DNA from: an uncultured Bacteroides sp.
GTDB taxonomy: Bacteria > Bacteroidota > Bacteroidia > Bacteroidales > Bacteroidaceae
DNA length: 64,000 nt
Direction: 5' to 3'
Assembly (NCBI GenBank): GCA_900555635.1
Contig: USLU01000011.1
Span: 54,775-118,774 of the forward strand
Under the pieces are notes generated by a model. That model had not been told where the DNA came from, searched no databases, and saw nothing but the letters and a program-made list of their open reading frames with translations. Numbering within the stretch: position 1 is the stretch's first letter; each line of letters starts with the position of its first letter. The translations under genes and the position numbers were made by a program. Of this stretch, positions 51,302-60,432 are shown one piece after another.

Positions 51302-54250
51302 TTGGTTTCGTTCGTTGGTATGCAGTCACAAGAGGTGGTAATAAAACCCACTATGAAGGTGATTATGAAGTCTGATAGCAAGGTACTTGACGAAGTAATG
51401 GTGGTAGCTTATGGTACTGCGAAGAAATCTTCATTTACAGGATCGGCCTCTACCATTGACAATAAGAAATTAGAGTCGCGCCCTATTACAAATGTGACAA
51501 AGGGATTGGAAGGACAAACTACTGGTTTGCTCACTACTTCCGGTTCTGGACAACCGGGAGAATCGGCTGCGGTAGTCATTCGCGGTTATGGTTCTATCAA
51601 TGCCTCCAAGAATCCGTTGTACGTAGTAGATGGCATACCATATGATGGCTCGTTAAGTTCTATCAATCCTACTGATATCGAAACCATGACTGTATTGAAA
51701 GATGCTTCGGCCGGTGCCCTTTATGGTGCTCGTGGTGCCAATGGTGTTGTGATGATCACTACAAAGAAAGGTAAAGAAGGTAAAACTCAGGTAAATTGGC
51801 GTTCTACAGTAGGATGGTCTTCACGTGCTCTTAAAGAATATGACATGGTTGATCAGAAGGAATTCGTTCAGTTGACTTATGAGGCGTTGCGTAATGATTT
51901 TGCATTCAATTCCGGTTACTCATGGGCTAATGCAGAAGTTGCAGCAAGAGGGGAAATGAGCAAAACTCTAGGTGGCGAACTCTACAACCCTTTCAAAAAT
52001 TATACTTGGGATACTATTATAGATCCTGCAACTGGTATGGTTAAAGCTGATGCCACTCCTGCATGGAATGAAAAATGGATGGATGCTCTCCAACAAAATA
52101 ACGCATTCCGCCATGAGCACCAATTGTCTTTGAGCGGCGGTACCGAAAAGACCAAATATATGTTCTCTTTAGGTTATCTGAATGAAGATGGCATCTTGAC
52201 TTCTACTGCTTTTCAGCGTTATAACGCACGCGCAAACATAAGTTCTACTGTAACTGACTGGTTCACAGCGAGCATGAATACTTCTTTGGCTCATTCAATA
52301 TCTAACTTCAGCGATTATGATGGTAGCTCTACATCGAATGTTTGGTACTCTGCACAGTTCGTATCACCGTTGTTTCCGATGTACGTAAAAGATAAAGATG
52401 GTAATAATATACCGGGCGAGAATGGTCTTCCGCAGTTGGACTATGGCGAAAATGGCCGTCCGGGCAGCTATAATGACTATAATCCGTTGGGAGGTTTGCT
52501 GGATGATAAGGCAGATACGAAAAACGACGTTGCCAGTTTACGTACAGCACTGACTTTCGGTTCTGACAATGAGCGTTTTGGGGTTATTCAAGGACTGAAA
52601 CTTGCTTTGAATTTCGGTGTTGATTATCGCAATCAGTTAGAGAAGAAGTATATGAATATGTATCATGGCAATCAAGCCACTGCCGGTGGTTTGTTGATGA
52701 AGTACAATACTCGTATGCAAAGTTATACATTCAATCAATTGTTGACATGGAACCGTTCTTTTGGCTTACACAACTTTGATGTGATGGCAGGTCATGAGTT
52801 CTACGGTTACAAATATGAGTATATGTCGGCAGGTAAAACAAATCTGGTTGACGGCATTCTGGAATTACGTCCCGGTACTACTTTGTACAATGCTGATTCT
52901 TACACGGATAACTACAGAATTGAATCTTGGTTAGGAAGATTCAACTACAACTACGATGAGAAATATTATGCATCGGTATCTGTCCGTACCGATGGTTCTT
53001 CTCGTTTCTACACCGATGACCGTTGGGGTACATTCTGGTCGGTAGGCGGAAATTGGCGTATTTCTAAGGAAGCCTTTATGGAAGATGTATCTTGGGTGAA
53101 CAACTTATCGTTCAAGGCAAGTTATGGTGAACAAGGTAACGATAATATTCTGAAGTTAGTAAACGGAGAATACGTTAGCGACTACTACCTGTGGCAGAGT
53201 CTCTATAGCTTGGATTGGGCTAACGCTAACCAGATTGGCGGTATGATTTCTTCTTTGGAAAATAGAAAGGTGACTTGGGAAAAGAGTGCTAACCTGAACA
53301 TTGGTGTTGAGGCTGCATTGTTTGACAATCGTTTGAATATCAATGTCGAATACTACACCAAGAAGACTACAGACATGCTTCTGAGCTATCCGATGGCTAC
53401 TTCTACCGGATTTAACGGATATAATGCTAATGTAGGTAACATGCGCAACAGTGGTCTCGAATTTGAAATTAAAGGTGGTCTAATCAAAAATAAAGATTTG
53501 ACTTGGAATATTTCAGTGATGGGCTCTACTATAAAGAATAAGGTATTGAAGTTGACAGATACTTCTGATGAAATTATCAGTGGTAACTACAGTACCAAAG
53601 AAGGATTGCCTATCAATACTTTCTACATGGCCAAGTCTGCCGGAGTTGATCCTGCAACAGGTGCCCAACTCTATTGGGTGTATGATACCGATGAAAATGG
53701 AAATAGAACCAATGAACGCATCAGCAGCGATTATTCCAAAGCTTCAACAAGCAAGTACTATTTGGGCAGCCGTATACCCGATTTATATGGTAGCATCAGT
53801 ACAGACTTGTCGTGGAAAGGTTTCGACTTAGCTATCTTGACTACTTACTCTATCGGCGGTAAGGTACTTGATGGTTTGTATAGTGGATCTATGGATAACA
53901 TGTATTATAATGCAAACTGGAATGCGCACGCTATGCGCCGTTGGCAGAAGCCGGGCGATGTTACAGATGTTCCCCGTATCGAGGTATCAGGTAAAAACGT
54001 GGTGAACGACCGCTTTTTGATTGATGCTTCTTACTTTGCCATTAAGAACATTACATTAGGTTACAAATTGCCTAAGGCATGGTTGAACAAAGCCGGTTTG
54101 AACTCTGTAAGAGTATTCGGCTCGGTAGACAACTTGGCACTATTCACTCATCTGGAAGGTATGGACCCACAGTACAATTTCTCCGGTCAGACGGATTATT
54201 CTTATGCACCTAACAAGACTTTCTCTTTAGGTATCGAAGTCAATTTCTAA
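51299..54250 (+). CDS. silent SusC cassette 4 (TonB-dependent receptor lacking its 5' end)
   Basis: An open frame of 983 codons runs from the TTG of the crossover site with no signal peptide or promoter. It reads LVSFVGMQSQEVVIKPTMKV, then VMVVAYGTAKKSSFTGSAS, the plug (VVIRGYGSINA, YVVDGIPYD, MTVLKDASAGALYGARGANG) and a barrel ending SLGIEVNF. Fused it would be about 1055 residues. VVAYGTAKK and the late GMDPQYNFSG parallel cassette 1 (VVAYGTAKK, LNPQYSFNG), so these look like paralogues at opposite ends of the locus. SusD 4 follows at 22 bp. Confidence 0.85.
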   Translation: MLVSFVGMQSQEVVIKPTMKVIMKSDSKVLDEVMVVAYGTAKKSSFTGSASTIDNKKLESRPITNVTKGLEGQTTGLLTTSGSGQPGESAAVVIRGYGSINASKNPLYVVDGIPYDGSLSSINPTDIETMTVLKDASAGALYGARGANGVVMITTKKGKEGKTQVNWRSTVGWSSRALKEYDMVDQKEFVQLTYEALRNDFAFNSGYSWANAEVAARGEMSKTLGGELYNPFKNYTWDTIIDPATGMVKADATPAWNEKWMDALQQNNAFRHEHQLSLSGGTEKTKYMFSLGYLNEDGILTSTAFQRYNARANISSTVTDWFTASMNTSLAHSISNFSDYDGSSTSNVWYSAQFVSPLFPMYVKDKDGNNIPGENGLPQLDYGENGRPGSYNDYNPLGGLLDDKADTKNDVASLRTALTFGSDNERFGVIQGLKLALNFGVDYRNQLEKKYMNMYHGNQATAGGLLMKYNTRMQSYTFNQLLTWNRSFGLHNFDVMAGHEFYGYKYEYMSAGKTNLVDGILELRPGTTLYNADSYTDNYRIESWLGRFNYNYDEKYYASVSVRTDGSSRFYTDDRWGTFWSVGGNWRISKEAFMEDVSWVNNLSFKASYGEQGNDNILKLVNGEYVSDYYLWQSLYSLDWANANQIGGMISSLENRKVTWEKSANLNIGVEAALFDNRLNINVEYYTKKTTDMLLSYPMATSTGFNGYNANVGNMRNSGLEFEIKGGLIKNKDLTWNISVMGSTIKNKVLKLTDTSDEIISGNYSTKEGLPINTFYMAKSAGVDPATGAQLYWVYDTDENGNRTNERISSDYSKASTSKYYLGSRIPDLYGSISTDLSWKGFDLAILTTYSIGGKVLDGLYSGSMDNMYYNANWNAHAMRRWQKPGDVTDVPRIEVSGKNVVNDRFLIDASYFAIKNITLGYKLPKAWLNKAGLNSVRVFGSVDNLALFTHLEGMDPQYNFSGQTDYSYAPNKTFSLGIEVNF

Positions 54251-54272
54251 CCCTTAAAATTGAAAATAAACA

Positions 54273-55805
54273 ATGAATACAATATTTAAATATATGTTTG
54301 TCGGTCTGCTGTCGTGCGGAATGTTTACTTCTTGTACGGAAGATGCATTAGAGACTGCTCCAACCGATTCTATGTCCGGCACAGGACTGCTGGGAAATGC
54401 CAGTTCTGCATTGGTGCCTTTGAATGGTGTTTATCGTTCCATGTATTCAGCATGGTCACCTACTGCGAACGCTCACCACAGTTTCGGTATCTCTGCTTAC
54501 AATTTGATGGCGGATGTAATGGGCGAAGACCATATCATGGCCAGTATGGGTAGCGGATGGTTCTGGAATGAATGTGGCTACAACATAAAGTCGAAATACA
54601 ATTCAACGAGATTTCGCCCTTATGACTTGTGGAACGCCTATTATACATGGGTATCCAATGCTAACTACATCATTAATGCGGAAGCAACCATGGCAGGCGC
54701 CGAAGCTGATGTCAATTATGTAATCGGTCAGGCTTACGCTATCCGTGCTTACTCTTACTTCATGTTGGCGCAATCTTTTGCACGCACTTACAAAGGTCAT
54801 GAAAGCGAACCTTGTTGCCCGATATATACCGAACCTACTGTTGCAGGTACCGAAGGCAAAGCGAGAGCAACCGTTCAACAAGTATATGACCAGATCGTTC
54901 AGGATATTGACAAGGCTACAACCTTGTTGAAAGGAGCGACGCGGAAGCACGTCAGCCATATCGATTATGCGGTAGCTTCAGGTTTCAAGGCACGTATTGC
55001 TTTGGTAATGGAAGACTGGACCGTAGCTAAAGAAGCTGCTAAAGAAGCTATCACTGCTAGTAAATGCTCTGTCATTCCGGTAGCTAGCTTTATCGGATTG
55101 AATGATGTTTCTGCTAAAAACGTTATGTGGGGTGCCGAGATTATCGCAGATCAGTCGGGTATGTACGCCAGCTTGTTCTCTCACATGGATGCTGAAGCCG
55201 GTAAATACGGTGCTTCCGCTTTGAAGCAAATCAATAAGGAATTGTATGCAAAGATGAATTCTACAGATGACCGTAAGATCTGGTGGGATCCTACCTATGC
55301 CGAGAATGGTAAAGGCGGTTATCAACAAGAGAAATTCAAGTTTGCCGATGTACAAACTTGGATGGGCGACTACATTTGGATGCGCGTAGAAGAAATGTAT
55401 CTCACAGCTGCCGAAGCTGAATGTCGCTTGGGTGAAGAACCTGCAGCCATTAAAGATTTGATGGCAGTGATGTCTAAACGTGATGCTGACTATACCTGTA
55501 CAAAGACCGGCACTGCCTTGGGCAAATTGACCGATGAAGTTACAGGTTCCTTACTGGAGGAAATCATTACTCAACGACGTATTGAGCTGTGGGGAGAGTT
55601 TGGACGTATTTATGATATCCGTCGTCTGAAGCAAGGATTCAGACGTACGATTAATATGGGCTGGACTGCAACTACTTTACTCACTAACAGACCGAGTACC
55701 AATCCGGAAAGCTATATGTGGGTAATGACTATTCCTCAAAGCGAATTTGATGGAAATATCAATATGGATCCCACAAAAGACCAGAATCCCGTAGGTGATG
55801 AATAA
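54273..55805 (+). CDS. SusD/RagB family surface lipoprotein, cassette 4
   Basis: The 510-residue lipoprotein (Cys21 in GMFTSCTEDALE) is a classical SusD: ETAPTDS at the start, QAYAIRAYSYFMLAQSFAR in the helical part, YIWMRVEEMYLTAAEAECRLG and EIITQRRIELWGEFGRIYDIRRL in the C-terminal RagB/SusD domain. It shares the TAPTDS and YTCTKTG segments with SusD 1. It is in one operon with SusC 4 and the following small lipoprotein and presumably shares its switch. Confidence 0.88.
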   Translation: MNTIFKYMFVGLLSCGMFTSCTEDALETAPTDSMSGTGLLGNASSALVPLNGVYRSMYSAWSPTANAHHSFGISAYNLMADVMGEDHIMASMGSGWFWNECGYNIKSKYNSTRFRPYDLWNAYYTWVSNANYIINAEATMAGAEADVNYVIGQAYAIRAYSYFMLAQSFARTYKGHESEPCCPIYTEPTVAGTEGKARATVQQVYDQIVQDIDKATTLLKGATRKHVSHIDYAVASGFKARIALVMEDWTVAKEAAKEAITASKCSVIPVASFIGLNDVSAKNVMWGAEIIADQSGMYASLFSHMDAEAGKYGASALKQINKELYAKMNSTDDRKIWWDPTYAENGKGGYQQEKFKFADVQTWMGDYIWMRVEEMYLTAAEAECRLGEEPAAIKDLMAVMSKRDADYTCTKTGTALGKLTDEVTGSLLEEIITQRRIELWGEFGRIYDIRRLKQGFRRTINMGWTATTLLTNRPSTNPESYMWVMTIPQSEFDGNINMDPTKDQNPVGDE

Positions 55806-55827
55806 TGTATTTAAAAGATTATAGAAT

Positions 55828-56607
55828 ATGAAAGGAATAAAATATTTATTAGGAATAAGCCTTGCAATTGCAGCCGTATTTACTTCCTGTGATACGGATA
55901 ATACGGGCGACATATACAAAAGTGAAACCATGGGAGTGACTTTTGGAACTGCGTCACAATCAGTATCATTTCCTGCTCATGGCTATGAAGGTTTTGATGT
56001 AGAAGTAATACGTGCGGTTGCTACGGAAGCTGCTACGGTGAATATAACAGCGACGCTTCTTGACGGGGACGGAAAACCGGTAGAATTGCCTTCTACTATC
56101 CAGGTGCCTTCTAGTGTGTCATTTGCCGCGGGTGAGAATCTTTCATCATTTCACGTAACTGTTGGTGATATTGTTTCGGGGCGGAATTATGAACTTGCGA
56201 TTACTTTGGATAAATCGTTGGCACCTGTTGACGCCAGTATGACCAAAGTGGTTACTATTTACAGAGATTACACTTACTCTTCTTTGGGCACGGGTACTAT
56301 CAGTTCTGAATTCTTCGAATTTGAAGGAGAATTTGAATGGGAAAAGGCCGATCAGATAACTTGGTATAGAGCTTTGAGCCCATACGAAGAAGGATATGAC
56401 ATTATCTTCAAAGTGGCTGTCGATGGTAAAACAGTTACAGTTGAGAAACAAGCTATAGCTAGTGATGTCAGTGGTTATGGAACAGCATACGTAGAAGGTA
56501 AAGGTGAATTAGCAAATGGGGTAATTAAAGCGACTCTTGAATTTACCGTCAGCGCAGGTAGTTTTGGTACTGCAAAGGAAATCTTCACACTGCCGGCGAT
56601 GCAGTAA
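55828..56607 (+). CDS. accessory surface lipoprotein, cassette 4
   Basis: The 259-residue lipoprotein (Cys21 in VFTSCDTDNTGD) is beta-rich throughout. It has a Calx-beta-like or Ig-like N-terminal half (FPAHGYEGFDVEVIRA, INITATLL-type strands) and a C-terminal half with EFFEFEGEFEWEKADQITWYRA. It is third in the cassette 4 operon, 22 bp after SusD, the place usually held by a SusE-like binding protein. It is not clearly homologous to the accessory protein of the active cassette. The function is unknown. Confidence 0.7.
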   Translation: MKGIKYLLGISLAIAAVFTSCDTDNTGDIYKSETMGVTFGTASQSVSFPAHGYEGFDVEVIRAVATEAATVNITATLLDGDGKPVELPSTIQVPSSVSFAAGENLSSFHVTVGDIVSGRNYELAITLDKSLAPVDASMTKVVTIYRDYTYSSLGTGTISSEFFEFEGEFEWEKADQITWYRALSPYEEGYDIIFKVAVDGKTVTVEKQAIASDVSGYGTAYVEGKGELANGVIKATLEFTVSAGSFGTAKEIFTLPAMQ

Positions 56608-56654
56608 TTGTTTAGCACTCAGAAGATACTGTTAAGTCTTTTTTAGAATCCGAT

Positions 56655-56706
56655 AATAAAGGTTGCAAGGATGTAAGATTCACTTCTTTCACTTGCAACC
56701 TTTATT
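56655..56706 (+). terminator. terminator after cassette 4 operon
   Basis: Perfect 15-bp arms AATAAAGGTTGCAAG and CTTGCAACCTTTATT surround a 22-bp loop. It closes the Sus region on the right. Confidence 0.8.
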
Positions 56707-56950
56707 TATTATCACTGCACTATGCAATTCTTTTCAGCTTTGACATATAAAACCTTTTTATGAAAAGATAATTATAGTCTTATTATAATGTACTCCTGTT
56801 CTATCTTTGTTTGATTTCATTTGTGTATATTTCTCACGGATACGAAATAATCGTTAATAGATATAGGTGTTTCAGCCAACTGTGTTAACTATAAGGAAAT
56901 CACTATAGAATAAATTGAAATGATTTCGGAGAGATGTCTGCAAAAATAAT
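56707..56950. other. gap before hflX
   Basis: About 245 bp without a coding frame or recognisable structure other than the hflX upstream region. Confidence 0.5.
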
Positions 56951-56958
56951 TATATTTG
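56951..56958 (+). promoter_or_regulatory. putative -7 box for hflX
   Basis: TATATTTG matches the Bacteroides -7 consensus, 41 bp before the start codon. Confidence 0.45.
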
Positions 56959-56998
56959 CTGCCACTTAATAATATATATAATAATAAGGTTATAGTAC

Positions 56999-58261
56999 AT
57001 GAAAGAATTTGTAATCTCCGAAGTGCAAGCAGAAACAGCGGTATTGGTAGGTCTTATCACTAAAACTCAAGATGAGCGTAGGACAAATGAATACCTTGAT
57101 GAACTGGCATTCTTGGCTGAGACAGCCGGGGCGGAAATCGTAAAACGATTTACTCAGAAACTGGATCAGGCCCACTCTGTGACCTATGTCGGTAAGGGTA
57201 AACTGGAAGAAATCAGAGAATATATAAAGAATGAAGAAGAAGCTGAGCGTGAAGTTGGTATGGTGATATTTGATGATGAACTTTCACCCAAACAGCTACG
57301 TAATATAGAAGCGGAATTGAAGATTAAGATATTAGATCGAACTTCGCTGATTCTCGACATATTTGCCATGCGTGCCCAGACTGCCAATGCCAAGACGCAG
57401 GTGGAATTGGCTCAATATAAGTATATGCTTCCCCGTTTGCAACGTTTGTGGACCCACTTGGAACGCCAGGGTGGTGGCTCCGGTGCAGGTGGTGGTAAGG
57501 GTTCGGTAGGACTTCGTGGTCCGGGTGAAACCCAGTTGGAAATGGACAAGCGTATCATTCTCAATCGTATGTCGCTATTGAAAGAACGCCTGGCAGAGAT
57601 TGATAAACAAAAATCCACCCAGCGGAAGAACCGCGGTCGAATGATTCGCGTAGCATTAGTAGGATATACTAACGTAGGTAAATCTACCTTGATGAACTTG
57701 CTTGCTAAGAGTGAAGTATTTGCAGAAAACAAACTTTTTGCTACCTTGGATACAACGGTACGAAAAGTAATTATTGAAAATCTGCCATTCTTGCTATCCG
57801 ATACAGTCGGTTTTATCCGTAAATTACCTACCGACCTGGTAGATTCCTTTAAATCGACCCTCGATGAGGTACGCGAAGCCGATATGCTGCTGCATGTCGT
57901 TGATATTTCGCACCCCGATTTTGAAGAACAAATAGAAGTTGTAAACAAGACATTGGCTGATATCGACGCTGCCGGTAAGCCGATGATCCTTGTATTCAAT
58001 AAAATAGACGCTTATACCTACGTGGAGAAAGCGGCTGACGACCTTACCCCCAGAACCAAGGAAAACTTAACACTCGAAGAACTGATGAAGACGTGGATGG
58101 CGAAATTGGAGGACAATTGTCTGTTCATTTCTGCCCGCGAAAAGATCAACTTGGAGGAACTGAAGAGTGTGGTTTATCAACGTGTAAAGGAACTGCACGT
58201 ACAGAAGTATCCTTATAACGATTTTCTTTATCAGACTTACGAAGAGAGCGAAGAGGAATAA
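56999..58261 (+). CDS. hflX: GTPase HflX
   Basis: The 420-residue protein has the HflX N-terminal domain (about 10-130), the Gly-rich linker and signature GGGKGSVGLRGPGETQLEMD (about 164-183) and the G domain: P-loop GYTNVGKS (222-229), G3 DTVGF (268-272) and G4 NKID (about 336-339). HflX binds ribosomes and rescues or splits stalled or heat-damaged 70S particles. It is a single-gene unit after the Sus region. Length and all G motifs are normal. Confidence 0.94.
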   Translation: MKEFVISEVQAETAVLVGLITKTQDERRTNEYLDELAFLAETAGAEIVKRFTQKLDQAHSVTYVGKGKLEEIREYIKNEEEAEREVGMVIFDDELSPKQLRNIEAELKIKILDRTSLILDIFAMRAQTANAKTQVELAQYKYMLPRLQRLWTHLERQGGGSGAGGGKGSVGLRGPGETQLEMDKRIILNRMSLLKERLAEIDKQKSTQRKNRGRMIRVALVGYTNVGKSTLMNLLAKSEVFAENKLFATLDTTVRKVIIENLPFLLSDTVGFIRKLPTDLVDSFKSTLDEVREADMLLHVVDISHPDFEEQIEVVNKTLADIDAAGKPMILVFNKIDAYTYVEKAADDLTPRTKENLTLEELMKTWMAKLEDNCLFISAREKINLEELKSVVYQRVKELHVQKYPYNDFLYQTYEESEEE

Positions 58262-58270
58262 TCACAAAAA

Positions 58271-58347
58271 TGAAGAATTAAGAATGAAGAATGATGAATT
58301 GCTGTACTGATAATAGTGCAAACTAATTCTTCATTCTTAATTTTTCA
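58271..58347. repeat. 22-bp inverted repeat between hflX and the DUF4954 gene
   Basis: The arm at 58271-58292 and its complement at 58326-58347 pair with one mismatch around a 33-bp loop. The arms themselves are built of GAAGAAT and TTAAGAAT units. It may be an hflX terminator or a dispersed Bacteroides repeat. Confidence 0.6.
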
Positions 58348-58364
58348 TTCTTAATTGAATTGTT

Positions 58365-60362
58365 ATGAATTACAGAAAACTGACCGAAGAAGAAATACTT
58401 CGGCTGAAGAGTCAATCGTGTTTGGCTGATGATTGGGGAAAAGTAACCGTTGCCGCAGAATTTTCAACGGAATATGTACATCATACCCGTTTTTCGGGAG
58501 AGGTGCGTTTGGGGCTATTTCATTCGGATTTCACTCTACCGGGAGGAATTAAAAAACATTCAGGATTGCGGCATGTGACATTGCATAATGTATCGGTAGG
58601 AGATAACTGTTGCATTGAGAATATCCAGAACTACATTGCTAATTATGAAATAGGACATGACACATTTATCGAGAATGTAGACATTATTCTGGTAGATGGA
58701 TTGTCGAAGTTCGGCAATGGAGTAGAGGTGTCGGTACTGAATGAAACAGGTGGGCGCGAGGTGCTTATCAATGATAAATTATCTGCCCATCAAGCATATA
58801 TCCTGGCACTTTATCGTCATCGCCCGGAACTGATTGCCCGGATGAAGGAAATTACTGACTTTTATTCCAATAAACATGCTTCCACTGTGGGAACAATTGG
58901 CAGTCATGTGATGATATTGAATACAGGCTCTATCAAGAATGTGCGTATTGGAGATTATTGTCGCATTTGTGGTACATGCCGTTTGTTTAACGGAAGTATC
59001 AATAGTAATAAGGTGGCACCTGTACACATTGGGCATGGAGTAATTTGTGACGATTTCATTATTTCTTCAGGTTCACATGTCGATGATGGAGCGATGTTGA
59101 GTCGTTGTTTCATTGGTCAGGCATGCAAATTGGGACATAATTATTCGGCTTCGGAATCGTTGTTCTTTAGCAATTGCCAGGGAGAAAATGGTGAAGCATG
59201 TGCTATCTTTGCCGGACCCTTTACCGTGACTCATCATAAATCTACTTTATTGATAGCCGGTATGTTTTCGTTTATGAATGCCGGTTCAGGTTCTAACCAA
59301 AGTAACCATATGTATAAATTGGGGCCTATTCACCAGGGAACCTTGGAGCGTGGCGCCAAGACTACATCCGATTCATACATCTTGTGGCCTGCAAAGGTGG
59401 GGGCATTTTCTTTGGTTATGGGACGTCACGTCAACCATTCTGATACATCGAATTTGCCATTCTCTTATCTGATTGAGCAAAATAATACAACCTACCTTGT
59501 ACCGGGGGTAAACCTGCGCAGCGTAGGTACTATTCGTGATGCCCAAAAGTGGCCTAAGCGTGATGGACGTACCGATACGAATAAGTTAGACCATATTAAC
59601 TATAACTTGCTCAGTCCTTATACCGTGCAGAAGATGTTCAAGGGACTTGAAACATTGAAAAACCTGCGCCATGCTAGTGGTGAACTTTCCGATATTTATT
59701 CTTATCATAGTGCAAAGATACAGAACTCTGCTTTGAAGAAGGGTATTCGTTTCTATGAAATAGCTATTCACAAATTCCTTGGAAATTCTGTTATCAAGCG
59801 TTTGGAAGGAGTCGATTTTCAAAGTAACGAAGAAATACGTAACCGTTTGAAGCCCGATACTACCATCGGTACAGGAGAATGGGTAGATATTTCTGGTCTT
59901 ATTGCTCCGAAGAGTGAGATTGACGTACTATTGGATGGCATAGAATCGGGAAAAGTAAATAGACTGAAATACATCAATGCTGAGTTCGAGAAAATGCATC
60001 TTAACTATTATACTTATGAATGGACATGGGCTTACGAAAAACTGGAAGAATTTTATAGTATCAATCCAGAAAATATAACAGCTCAAGACATTATTCATAT
60101 TGTAGAGAAGTGGAAAGAAGCCGTAGTCGGCCTTGATCGCATGGTCTACGAAGACGCTAAGAAAGAGTTTTCTCTAGCATCCATGACTGGTTTTGGTGCT
60201 GACGGATCACGTGTTGAAAAGGAGCTCGACTTCGAACAAGTCCGCGGCGATTTTGAGAGTAATCCTTTTGTAACGGCAGTCTTGAAGCACATTGAAGTGA
60301 AGACTGCGCTGGGTGATGAATTGATAGAACGTATGCAGAAGGTAAGTTTTCATGCGAATTAA
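58365..60362 (+). CDS. DUF4954 family protein (left-handed beta-helix)
   Basis: The 665-residue cytosolic protein has a long hexapeptide-repeat region (about 60-400), with units such as VTLHNVSVGDNCCIEN, VRIGDYCRICGTCRLFNG and GACKLGH-like turns typical of LbH acyl- and nucleotidyltransferase helices. A helical C-terminal part of about 250 residues follows (YEKLEEFYSINPENITAQDII). It matches DUF4954, a Bacteroidales family whose reaction is unknown. No catalytic motif can be named. It lies alone between hflX and fumarase. Confidence 0.8.
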   Translation: MNYRKLTEEEILRLKSQSCLADDWGKVTVAAEFSTEYVHHTRFSGEVRLGLFHSDFTLPGGIKKHSGLRHVTLHNVSVGDNCCIENIQNYIANYEIGHDTFIENVDIILVDGLSKFGNGVEVSVLNETGGREVLINDKLSAHQAYILALYRHRPELIARMKEITDFYSNKHASTVGTIGSHVMILNTGSIKNVRIGDYCRICGTCRLFNGSINSNKVAPVHIGHGVICDDFIISSGSHVDDGAMLSRCFIGQACKLGHNYSASESLFFSNCQGENGEACAIFAGPFTVTHHKSTLLIAGMFSFMNAGSGSNQSNHMYKLGPIHQGTLERGAKTTSDSYILWPAKVGAFSLVMGRHVNHSDTSNLPFSYLIEQNNTTYLVPGVNLRSVGTIRDAQKWPKRDGRTDTNKLDHINYNLLSPYTVQKMFKGLETLKNLRHASGELSDIYSYHSAKIQNSALKKGIRFYEIAIHKFLGNSVIKRLEGVDFQSNEEIRNRLKPDTTIGTGEWVDISGLIAPKSEIDVLLDGIESGKVNRLKYINAEFEKMHLNYYTYEWTWAYEKLEEFYSINPENITAQDIIHIVEKWKEAVVGLDRMVYEDAKKEFSLASMTGFGADGSRVEKELDFEQVRGDFESNPFVTAVLKHIEVKTALGDELIERMQKVSFHAN

Positions 60363-60385
60363 AGAAATATTTCGATAATAGTTCT

Positions 60386-60393
60386 TACCTTTG
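60386..60393 (+). promoter_or_regulatory. putative -7 box of the fumarase gene
   Basis: TACCTTTG fits the Bacteroides -7 consensus, 40 bp before the start codon. Confidence 0.45.
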
Positions 60394-60432
60394 CTCTACG
60401 ATTCATTTTAAACATTAAATAAACGAGTAATT

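Noticed and set aside
28617..54250. The four short SusC frames as decayed pseudogenes or as genes starting at TTG/GTG
   Set aside because: Frames are intact to the end, all break at one identical 18-bp site, and none has a promoter, ribosome site or signal peptide. Stored cassettes explain this better.
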